This document shows positions 1-5,641 of a stretch of 7,100 nucleotides of DNA, piece after piece. Position numbers and translations under genes: made by a program. The DNA comes from Deltaproteobacteria bacterium (GTDB taxonomy: Bacteria > Myxococcota > Myxococcia > Myxococcales > 40CM-4-68-19), in contig VBLM01000389.1 of the NCBI GenBank assembly GCA_005879095.1, forward strand, positions 1-7,100, read 5' to 3'. The notes beneath the pieces are model-generated. The model saw only the letters and a program-made list of their open reading frames with translations. It searched no databases and was not told the origin of the DNA. The first letter of the stretch is position 1; each line of letters begins with the position of its first letter.

Positions 1-162
1 AGCTTCTGGAACCGGATCGGCACCGCCTTCCGGAACCACGACGGCAGCTACAACATCTATCTCGACGCGCTGCCGATCGGCGGGAAGGTCCAGATCCGCG
101 AGATCAAGGACGACGACCGGCGCAAGGAGCGCGGCGAGCTCGCCGAGAAGGCCGAGGCTTAG
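1..162 (+). CDS. C-terminal end of a small conserved protein (partial)
   Basis: An open frame enters from the left edge and ends at a TAG stop (160-162), showing 53 residues. The first part reads like a folded beta segment ([20 protein letters not shown], then [14 protein letters not shown]). A highly charged tail rich in Asp, Glu, Lys and Arg follows. The style resembles very short (about 60-residue) uncharacterised proteins I associate with myxobacteria, so probably only a few N-terminal residues are missing. I do not recognise a function and see no catalytic motif, membrane segment or metal site. The next gene starts 6 bases after the stop on the same strand, so the two are probably co-transcribed. 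The reading frame is well supported by codon use and composition. The identity is unknown. Confidence 0.7.
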   Translation, partial: SFWNRIGTAFRNHDGSYNIYLDALPIGGKVQIREIKDDDRRKERGELAEKAEA

Positions 163-168
163 AGCGCC

Positions 169-516
169 ATGTACATGCCGCTGATCGCGGCGCTCCTGTT
201 CGCCGCAGCGGACCCGTCTGCGTCCGCTGCGGTGGCAGAATCGGCCGCGCCACACCCGAAAACGCCCCGGAAGAAACCCGACAAGCCGGCCATGACAGGC
301 GTGCTCAACGTCAACCGCGCCACCGAGGCCGAGCTGCGCCTCTTGCCGGGCATCGGCAAGAAACGGGCGGAGCTGATCGTCGAACGCCGCGAGAAGAAGC
401 CGTTCGCGAGCCTGGAAGAGCTCTCGCGCATGAAAGGCATGCGCAACCTCGTCCACAAGCTCCGGGCCAACCTCGCGGTGGCCGGCGACACCACGCTGCG
501 GCCGCTGCGGCCTTGA
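169..516 (+). CDS. Exported ComEA-like helix-hairpin-helix DNA-binding protein
   Basis: This 115-residue protein has an N-terminal hydrophobic export signal (about residues 4-20), then a basic, proline-rich linker (about 29-41, with KTPRKKPDKP). A ComEA-type helix-hairpin-helix domain follows at about 46-103. The domain shows the family hallmarks: a LNVNRATEAEL start, the hairpin LLPGIGKKRA at 58-67, and a second helix pair around LSRMKGM (85-91). In this family the domain binds double-stranded DNA without sequence specificity through the GIG turn; secreted members bind incoming DNA in the periplasm during transformation. No separate membrane anchor remains after signal cleavage. The first ATG at 169 is used here; the ATG at 175 is an equally plausible start, and neither has a strong ribosome binding site. 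It follows the small upstream gene closely. It is separated from the B12 operon by the riboswitch leader and is probably unrelated to it. A competence role is inferred from the family only. Confidence 0.85.
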   Translation: MYMPLIAALLFAAADPSASAAVAESAAPHPKTPRKKPDKPAMTGVLNVNRATEAELRLLPGIGKKRAELIVERREKKPFASLEELSRMKGMRNLVHKLRANLAVAGDTTLRPLRP

Positions 517-542
517 CCTCAAAGGCCGACAAGCGGTACAGC
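513..542 (+). promoter_or_regulatory. Putative sigma-70-type promoter of the B12 operon
   Basis: A -35-like hexamer TTGACC (513-518) and a -10-like hexamer TACAGC (537-542) are separated by 18 bases. The -35 element matches the consensus at five of six bases, the -10 at only three. Transcription would start near 548-550, just ahead of the first riboswitch stem at 562, which is where a riboswitch promoter is expected. The -35 element overlaps the TGA stop of the upstream gene. This is pattern matching in a GC-rich genome, so it is tentative. Confidence 0.4.
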
Positions 543-560
543 CGCGTCGACAGCTGAAGT

Positions 561-748
561 CCGCCGCCGTGGCGCCCCCGGAAGGGGGCCTCGAGGGAAG
601 CCGGTCGAACGCCGGCGCGGTCCCGCCACTGTAGCCGGGCAGCCAGTCCCGCAGATCCACTCGTCCGGAAAGGGGCGGGGAAGGAGGGACGGCGCGCAGC
701 GCGAAGGGCGCTGCAGACCCGGGAGCCAGGAGACCTGCCTGGCGGCGT
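561..748 (+). ncRNA. Cobalamin riboswitch aptamer
   Basis: This leader carries the conserved core of the adenosylcobalamin riboswitch family. The closing stem P1 pairs 562-568 (CGCCGCC) with 741-747 (GGCGGCG). A GC-rich arm pairs 574-579 with 584-589 around a GGAA loop. The conserved GGGAAGCCGGT block (595-605) leads a stem pairing 600-604 with 612-616. The hallmark GGTCCCGCCACTGTA occupies 619-633. A 7-bp hairpin in the variable region pairs 696-702 with 708-714. CCGGG (635-639) pairs with CCCGG (718-722). The B12 box AGCCAGGAGACCTGCC sits at 724-739. These elements come in the family's order and spacing, and the gene downstream is a BtuB-type receptor, so recognition is secure. Known members bind cobalamin and switch off the downstream genes. 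The exact edges of the aptamer are approximate. Confidence 0.96.
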
Positions 749-755
749 CAATGCG

Positions 756-784
756 CTTTCGCCTCTTCGAGAGAAAGAGGGGAG
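756..784 (+). promoter_or_regulatory. Riboswitch expression platform: two competing hairpins over the btuB ribosome binding site
   Basis: Two mutually exclusive foldings are visible. In one, CCTCTT (762-767) pairs with AAGAGG (775-780), burying part of the purine-rich ribosome binding site AGAGGGGAG (776-784). In the other, CTTT (756-759) plus CTCT (763-766) pair with AGAG (770-773) plus AAAG (774-777), with a 3-base bulge at 760-762. This leaves the GGGGAG part free. No U-run follows, so a Rho-independent terminator is unlikely and control of translation initiation fits better. Which folding goes with bound ligand cannot be decided from sequence alone. Confidence 0.55.
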
Positions 785-788
785 CCAC

Positions 789-2687
789 TTGCCGCCGTTC
801 CGCGCCGCCGGGCGCCTTGCACTGCTGCTTGCCGTCCTCGCCGAAGCGCCGCTTGCCGCGCGCGCTCAGACGGACGGCGGCGTGGGCGAGACCATCGAGG
901 TCGCCGGCGAGAGGCCGGGCGGATCGGCGCAGGCGCCGGGCGCCGCCGGAACCACGGTCGACATGGCCCGGTTCAGCGGAGAGGTGCGTTCCGCGGCGGA
1001 GGTGCTTGCAACCTCGCCGGGCGCGACGGTGCACCAGTCGGGTGCGCCGGGGCAGTCCGCCAGCCTCTCGCTGCGCGGGGCAAGCGCGGACGAATCGCTG
1101 ATCCTCCTCGACGGAATCCCTCTGCAGGGTCCGGGCGGAGGCTCGATCGATCTGGCCACCCTGCCTGCCGCGCTGCTCGATCGGATGATCGTCAGCCGCG
1201 GCGTCCTCGGAGCGCAGCTCGGTGCGGGGGCGCTCGGCGGAGCGGTCGAGCTCGTGCCGCGCAGGGCGACGTCGCGTCCCAGCGGAGGAGCACAGGCCTC
1301 GATCGGGTCGTTCGGAACCGCGCAAGTCGAGGGCGACTTCGCCTCCGGAGGTGCGCTCCTTGGCATCCAGCTCGACCGGACCGCGGGCGACTTCGACTAC
1401 GCCGCGCGCGTCCCGCCCGAGGCGCCCACGTTTTACGGCTACACCCGGCAGAATTCCGACGCGCGGAGAGCATCCGGACTTTTCCGCCTCGAACAGAGAC
1501 CGGCCGCGGATACCGAGCTCGACCTGCTGCTCCAGGCGACGGCCGGAGATCGCGGCCTGCCCGGGGCGGTGACGTTGACCACGACGCACTCGCGGTCGCT
1601 CGATCAGGGAGGCCTCGCCGGCGCACGGCTGCGCGGCTCGGCAGGACGCCTTGCCTGGGCCGTCCGGGCCTGGGGACGCGCCGATCGCATCGAGCTGCGC
1701 GGCGTGCAGCTCACGAACGACTGCACGGACGGCGGGGCCGACTGCCCGCGCTCGGACGAGCGGTCTTCCACGGCACGCGCCGAAGGCGAGATCGCCGCGC
1801 AGCTCGGCGGCCGCCAGTTTCTGAAGGCGATCATCTCCGGCGGCGAGGAATGGATCGCGGGCGCGCCGACCGGCTCACACCGACGTCCGCTCACCTCGCT
1901 GGCGCTGAGCGACGACGTCGTCCTGCCGCTCGACGTCACCGTTCATCCGGCCCTCCGGATCGATCGTGTCGGCCCGGATACCGCCGTAAGTCCCGGCGTC
2001 ACCGCCACCGTCCGCCCCGCCGGACCGCTCGAATTCCGCGCCGGCTGGGGGCTCTCGTTCCGCCCCGCCTCGTTCGCCGAGCTCTATCTCGACCAGGGCG
2101 GCGTCGCGCCCAACGAGACGCTTTCACCGGAGCGGGCCTGGTCCGCGGACGCCGGCGCCGCCTGGCGGTCGCCGCACCTCACCCTCGCCGCCAATGTCTT
2201 CTGGTCGCGCTATCGGGAGCTGATCCTCTACCAGCTCTACCCACCCTTCCGCAGCAAGCCCTACAACACCGGCGCCGCTCGCATCGCCGGCGTCGAATTG
2301 CAGGCTACAGGCTCGCTGCCCTGGGGCGTCACCGCCGAGGCCGCTTACACGTTCCTGGACGCCGTCAACCTGCGCAGCGGCCTCGAGGGCCATCACCTCG
2401 TCTACCGCCCGCCGCACCAGCTCTTCGGACGCCTGGCGCGCCGCGGGGACCGCCTCGAAGGCTATGCGGGCCTCACCTTCCGCAGCGAGATGCCCCGCGA
2501 CGCGTTCGACAGCGCCCACCTTCCCGCACAACTGCGCATCGACGCCGGCGCCGGCATCCGCGCCGTCGGGCCGCTGTGGATCGACTTCGAGGTCAAGAAT
2601 CTCCTCGACGACCAGACGCAGCAGGACCTCTTCCAGTACCCCTTGCCCGGGCTCTCGCTCGCACTGATCGCGCGCGCCCGGCTGTGA
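789..2687 (+). CDS. btuB: TonB-dependent outer-membrane cobalamin receptor (BtuB-like)
   Basis: This 632-residue protein is close to the usual BtuB length of about 600. It has a signal peptide with hydrophobic core at about 9-25 and likely cleavage after ARA (26). A TonB-box-like stretch ETIEVAG (34-40) follows. The plug domain spans about 55-157, with the typical LSLRGASADESLILLDGIPL (93-112), the I-V-S-R-G step (134-138) and GAGALGGAVELV (145-156). The rest is a beta-barrel, with late-barrel signatures such as FRPASFAELYL (424-434) and IDFEVKNLLDD (598-608). The role is energy-dependent passage of cobalamin across the outer membrane. Substrate is inferred from the riboswitch directly upstream and the BtuF/C/D genes downstream. 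The start is TTG at 789, chosen because AGAGGGGAG at 776-784 is well spaced from it and the signal peptide begins there. Cys312 and Cys319 could form a loop disulfide. The protein ends in Leu rather than the usual aromatic residue. Confidence 0.94.
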   Translation: MPPFRAAGRLALLLAVLAEAPLAARAQTDGGVGETIEVAGERPGGSAQAPGAAGTTVDMARFSGEVRSAAEVLATSPGATVHQSGAPGQSASLSLRGASADESLILLDGIPLQGPGGGSIDLATLPAALLDRMIVSRGVLGAQLGAGALGGAVELVPRRATSRPSGGAQASIGSFGTAQVEGDFASGGALLGIQLDRTAGDFDYAARVPPEAPTFYGYTRQNSDARRASGLFRLEQRPAADTELDLLLQATAGDRGLPGAVTLTTTHSRSLDQGGLAGARLRGSAGRLAWAVRAWGRADRIELRGVQLTNDCTDGGADCPRSDERSSTARAEGEIAAQLGGRQFLKAIISGGEEWIAGAPTGSHRRPLTSLALSDDVVLPLDVTVHPALRIDRVGPDTAVSPGVTATVRPAGPLEFRAGWGLSFRPASFAELYLDQGGVAPNETLSPERAWSADAGAAWRSPHLTLAANVFWSRYRELILYQLYPPFRSKPYNTGAARIAGVELQATGSLPWGVTAEAAYTFLDAVNLRSGLEGHHLVYRPPHQLFGRLARRGDRLEGYAGLTFRSEMPRDAFDSAHLPAQLRIDAGAGIRAVGPLWIDFEVKNLLDDQTQQDLFQYPLPGLSLALIARARL

Positions 2688-2688
2688 C

Positions 2689-2695
2689 AAAGGAG
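2689..2695 (+). promoter_or_regulatory. Strong ribosome binding site of the propeller lipoprotein gene
   Basis: AAAGGAG lies 5 bases before the ATG at 2701, in the 13-base gap after the receptor's stop codon. It is the best Shine-Dalgarno match in the operon and fixes the start of the next gene. It suggests the lipoprotein is initiated independently at a high rate, unlike the three genes after it, which rely on overlaps. Confidence 0.8.
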
Positions 2696-2700
2696 CAGCC

Positions 2701-3822
2701 ATGAAACGCACCGCATTTGCCCTCATCCTCGCCGCCGCCTGCGGCGGAAAGTACAAGGCGCCACCGGCGCAGAAGAGCATCGCCCTGCCCACCGGCGCTC
2801 AGCTCAAGCCGTACGACCCGGCGCACCCCGGCAACGCCAACCCCCAGGGGCTGGCCCAGGTCGGCGACAAGGTCTACGCAACCATCTCGAATCAGTATTA
2901 CGACGCGGCCGCGCAAACCGTCGTCAACGCCGGCCCCGGCTTCCTCGTCGGCATCGTCCCCTCGACCGGCGCGCAGACGCTCATCGACCTCGGCGGGTCC
3001 GACGAAAAACAGTGCCAAAACCCCGGTTTCGTCCGCGACTCGAACGGCCTCCTCTATGCGCCCTGCTCCGGCAACTTCTCTGGCGTAGACAGCGGCCGCG
3101 CGCTGGTCGAGGTCGATCCCGCCGGCGCGAAAGTCACCCGCCGCGCCGCGATTCCCGACGGCCGCGTGCCCAACGGAGTCGCGCCCGGAGCGGCGAAAAT
3201 CTGGATGGGCGACGCGTTCTCACTGCAAGTCTTCAGCGTCGACCGCGCCACGTTCACCGCGGATCCCTCGATGGCGGCCCTGACGCTGGACTGCCCGCAG
3301 ACTCCCAAGACCGGCTTTTCCTATGTCGCCGACGTGCTCATCCTCTACGGCGACCTCTACGCGCTCTGCGCCTCCGACATCGCCGGCACCCTTTTCCGCT
3401 TCGACTCCGCGACCGGCGCGGCCAAAGGCAGCGTCGCCGTGGGCCCCACGCCCAGCGAGATGTCCTCGACTTTCGACGGCCGCGTGGCGGTGATCAACTC
3501 CGGAAACAACACCCTCTCGCTCGTCACCGTCAGCGGCGCGACGATGACGGCCGACAACAAGGCGTTGACGTATCCGAGCGGGACGTCGATCCTCCAGGAC
3601 TTGCGCTCCCGCGACAACTTCCTCTTCACGGTGGCGTCGGGCAGCAATTCGGCGCAGAAGATCGATCTCACCGCTAAGGGCGGACCGAAAATCGTCCAGG
3701 CCGCCTCGTTCGGCGACGGCTCGAACCCGTACAACATCTTTCCGCTCGACGACGACCAGGCCATCGTGACCAACCGCCAGACCAACTCGATCGCCGCCGC
3801 GCAGTGGGTGGTGGTGCCTTGA
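2701..3822 (+). CDS. Putative beta-propeller lipoprotein in the B12 uptake operon (BtuG-like candidate)
   Basis: This 373-residue protein has a short export signal ending in LILAAAC, with Cys14 as the probable lipidation site. Gly15 and Gly16 follow, so there is no Asp inner-membrane retention signal, which favours the outer membrane. The mature part reads as seven propeller-type repeats starting near residues 47, 107, 157, 207, 250, 297 and 342. Several open with an NP or PN/TP turn followed by a hydrophobic strand, a Y/V/A-rich strand (KVYATIS, LLYAPCS, DLYALCA, RVAVINS) and often a D-x-(A/T)-G turn (DPAGAK, DSATGA). The last repeat is short and could be closed by the N-terminal strand SIALPTGA (26-33). 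Cys105/Cys122 and Cys198/Cys223 may be disulfides. Its position between BtuB and BtuF, under a cobalamin riboswitch, recalls BtuG of Bacteroides, a surface propeller lipoprotein that binds B12. Homology to BtuG is not established. It could instead be a generic YVTN-type propeller or a corrinoid-processing accessory. Confidence 0.85.
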   Translation: MKRTAFALILAAACGGKYKAPPAQKSIALPTGAQLKPYDPAHPGNANPQGLAQVGDKVYATISNQYYDAAAQTVVNAGPGFLVGIVPSTGAQTLIDLGGSDEKQCQNPGFVRDSNGLLYAPCSGNFSGVDSGRALVEVDPAGAKVTRRAAIPDGRVPNGVAPGAAKIWMGDAFSLQVFSVDRATFTADPSMAALTLDCPQTPKTGFSYVADVLILYGDLYALCASDIAGTLFRFDSATGAAKGSVAVGPTPSEMSSTFDGRVAVINSGNNTLSLVTVSGATMTADNKALTYPSGTSILQDLRSRDNFLFTVASGSNSAQKIDLTAKGGPKIVQAASFGDGSNPYNIFPLDDDQAIVTNRQTNSIAAAQWVVVP

Positions 3823-4622
3823 TCAGGCTGCTGCCTCTCTTATTGGTCGCCGCGGGTCCGCGGCAGCACCTGGGACCGCCGTCGCCGGCGAGGGCCGAGC
3901 GGGTGGTCACGCTCGCACCGTCGCTGGCGGAGGTCGTGCTGGCGCTGGAGGCGGGCGACAAGCTGGTCGGCGTCACCCGCTTCGACGACGACCCGCGCGT
4001 CGCGAAGCTGCCGCGCATCGGCGGGTACAACGACCCGCAGCCGGAGGCGGTGCTCGCCGTCAAACCGGACCTGGTGCTGGCCGAGCCGGCGCCGGCGAAC
4101 CGCGGCCCGGTCGAGACGGTGGCGCGGCTCGGCGTGCCGATCGAGGCTTTTCCGCTCGCGACCGTGCAGGACATCGAGGACGCCATCGCCGGAATCGCGA
4201 ACCTGCTCGGCGTTCCCGAAAAAGGGCGCGCCGTCGACGAGCAGATCGAAAAAGCCCGCGCACGCGCCCGCTCCGCCGCCGCCGGCAAGCCGCGCGTCCG
4301 GGCGCTGCTCGTCTTCGGCCTCGATCCGCTGGTCGTGGCGGGACGAACCGGCTTCGCGGGCCAGTTGCTCGAGGACGCCGGCGGAGGGAATGCGGCAGGC
4401 AACGCAGAGAAGCCGTTCTTCCGCTTCAGCGCCGAAGCCGCCGTCCGGGCGGCGCCGGAGGTGATCGTACTCTGCGGCATCGAGGCGCCAAAAGGCCGCG
4501 CGCCGGTGCCGGGCCTCGACAAGGTGCGCGTCGCGACCCTGCGATCGACCGCGCTGCTCCATCCCGGCCCGCGCATTCCCGAGGCGCTCGACGACCTCGC
4601 CGCGGCCCTGAAAAGCCCATGA
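3819..4622 (+). CDS. btuF: Periplasmic cobalamin-binding protein (BtuF-like)
   Basis: This is a 267-residue class III substrate-binding protein, close to BtuF length. A signal peptide (hydrophobic core at about 4-13, possible cleavage after ARA at 26) precedes the mature start RVVTLAPSLAEVV (28-40), which matches the RVITLSP opening typical of BtuF. Further family signatures are LVGVTRFDDDP (49-59), the hinge-proximal PEAVLAVKPDLVLAE (75-89), the second-lobe VFGLDPLVVAG (165-175) and the terminal PGPRIPEALDDLA (249-261). Glu76 aligns with the glutamate that docks BtuF on BtuC in E. coli. It should bind corrinoid in the periplasm and deliver it to BtuCD. The preferred start is TTG at 3819, which overlaps the upstream stop as TTGA, with GGTGGTG just before it. 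This matches the ATGA overlaps further on. A GTG at 3804 would add five residues but has no ribosome binding site. A related heme or siderophore binder is the alternative. Confidence 0.9.
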   Translation: MIRLLPLLLVAAGPRQHLGPPSPARAERVVTLAPSLAEVVLALEAGDKLVGVTRFDDDPRVAKLPRIGGYNDPQPEAVLAVKPDLVLAEPAPANRGPVETVARLGVPIEAFPLATVQDIEDAIAGIANLLGVPEKGRAVDEQIEKARARARSAAAGKPRVRALLVFGLDPLVVAGRTGFAGQLLEDAGGGNAAGNAEKPFFRFSAEAAVRAAPEVIVLCGIEAPKGRAPVPGLDKVRVATLRSTALLHPGPRIPEALDDLAAALKSP

Positions 4623-5641
4623 AGCATTCCGCCGCGACCCGCGCCGGCCTCGCCGTCGCGCTGCTCTTGCCGCTGGTCGCAGCCGCGCTCGCGGCCGGCC
4701 TCGCGACCGGCGCCGGCGAGCTTTCGTTGCGTGCCGCCCTGAACGGCCAAGAGCCCGACGCGACCGTGCTCTTCCGCCTGCGCGTCCCTCGCGTGCTGCT
4801 CGCGGCCGAAGTCGGCGCGGCGCTTTCGGTCGCCGGCGTCGCCCTGCAGGCCCTCCTGCGAAATCCGCTCGCCGATCCGTTCGTCTTCGGCCTTTCCGGC
4901 GGCGCGGCAGTCGGCACTGCCATCGTCGTGGCGGCAAGCGGCACCGCGGTCGGCGCCGCGGCATTCTCGGCTGCTTCCTTCGTCGGCCTGCTCCCGGCCC
5001 AGTTGGCCGCGGTCGCCGGGGCGCTCACCGCCGCCCTCTTCGTCTTCGCGCTCGGCAGGAGCCGCGGCCAACTCGAACCCACCCGCGCGCTGCTCGTCGG
5101 CGTCGTCTTCAACTCGTTTGCCTCGGCGATCGTGCTTTCGATGGAGTCGATCCTTCAGCCCGATCAGACGCAGGCCGTCCTCCTCTGGCTCTCGGGCACC
5201 CTCGGCTACGAAGCGATGCCGCTGCTCGCCGGCGCCGGCATCGCCCTGCTCGTCCCGGCGCTGGTGCTGATCGCCCTCGCCGGCCGCCTGAACCTGCTCG
5301 CCCTCGGCGACGAGGGCGCCGCGGCGCTCGGCGTCGACGTCTCCCGCACGCGCCTTCTCGCCTTCTTCGCCGCCAGCGCCGCGGTCGGCATCGCGGTCGC
5401 GTTCACCGGCCTGGTCGGATTCGTCGGCCTGGTCGTGCCGCACGCCGTCCGGCTCGTCGTCGGACCCGATCACCGCGTCGTGCTGCCAGCTTCCGCACTC
5501 GGCGGCGCCGCCTTCCTCGTCCTCGCCGACGCCCTCGCCCGCGTCCTCTTCCGCGGCCTCGGCGCCGAGCCGCCAGTTGGCGCGGTGACCGCCATCATCG
5601 GCGCGCCGCTCTTCGTGATGCTGCTGCGAAGCCGCCGATGA
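4619..5641 (+). CDS. btuC: Cobalamin ABC transporter permease (BtuC, FecCD family)
   Basis: This 340-residue, very hydrophobic protein has the length and pattern of FecCD-family permeases, whose BtuC dimers carry ten membrane helices per subunit. Family signatures are clear. RLRVPRVLLAAEVGAALSVA (53-72) is followed by GVALQALLRNPLADPFVFGL (73-92). GFVGLVVPHAVRLVVGPDHR (267-286) is the helix pair before the end. PPVGAVTAIIGAPLFVMLL (318-336) is the typical final segment. LALGDEGAAALGVDVSRTR (227-245) is the cytoplasmic coupling region that contacts the ATPase. It forms the inner-membrane channel for corrinoid supplied by BtuF and is driven by BtuD. The ATG at 4619 overlaps the btuF stop as ATGA, with only a weak ribosome binding site, so translational coupling is likely. 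The family also moves ferric siderophores and heme. The B12 assignment comes from the riboswitch and operon context. Confidence 0.95.
   Translation: MKHSAATRAGLAVALLLPLVAAALAAGLATGAGELSLRAALNGQEPDATVLFRLRVPRVLLAAEVGAALSVAGVALQALLRNPLADPFVFGLSGGAAVGTAIVVAASGTAVGAAAFSAASFVGLLPAQLAAVAGALTAALFVFALGRSRGQLEPTRALLVGVVFNSFASAIVLSMESILQPDQTQAVLLWLSGTLGYEAMPLLAGAGIALLVPALVLIALAGRLNLLALGDEGAAALGVDVSRTRLLAFFAASAAVGIAVAFTGLVGFVGLVVPHAVRLVVGPDHRVVLPASALGGAAFLVLADALARVLFRGLGAEPPVGAVTAIIGAPLFVMLLRSRR

Noticed and set aside
756..784. Rho-independent terminator after the riboswitch
   Set aside because: The hairpins are short and are followed by a purine-rich ribosome binding site, not a U-run, so translational control is the better reading.
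751..1101. Plus-strand ATG frame beginning right after the aptamer
   Set aside because: It is out of frame with btuB, its product is Arg/Ser/Pro-rich with no recognisable motif, and the ribosome binding site fits the TTG at 789 instead.
519..1589. Minus-strand open frame of 356 codons across the riboswitch and the start of btuB
   Set aside because: It is antisense to a conserved riboswitch and a recognised receptor. The Arg-rich composition has no domain signature.
1850..3677. Long plus-strand Arg-rich frames overlapping btuB and the lipoprotein gene (1850-2704, 3012-3677)
   Set aside because: These are frame-shifted copies of real coding sequence with extreme Arg/Pro content and no motifs.
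3804..3818. GTG at 3804 as the start of btuF
   Set aside because: It has no ribosome binding site, and the TTG at 3819 reproduces the 4-base overlap seen at the next two junctions. It cannot be fully excluded.
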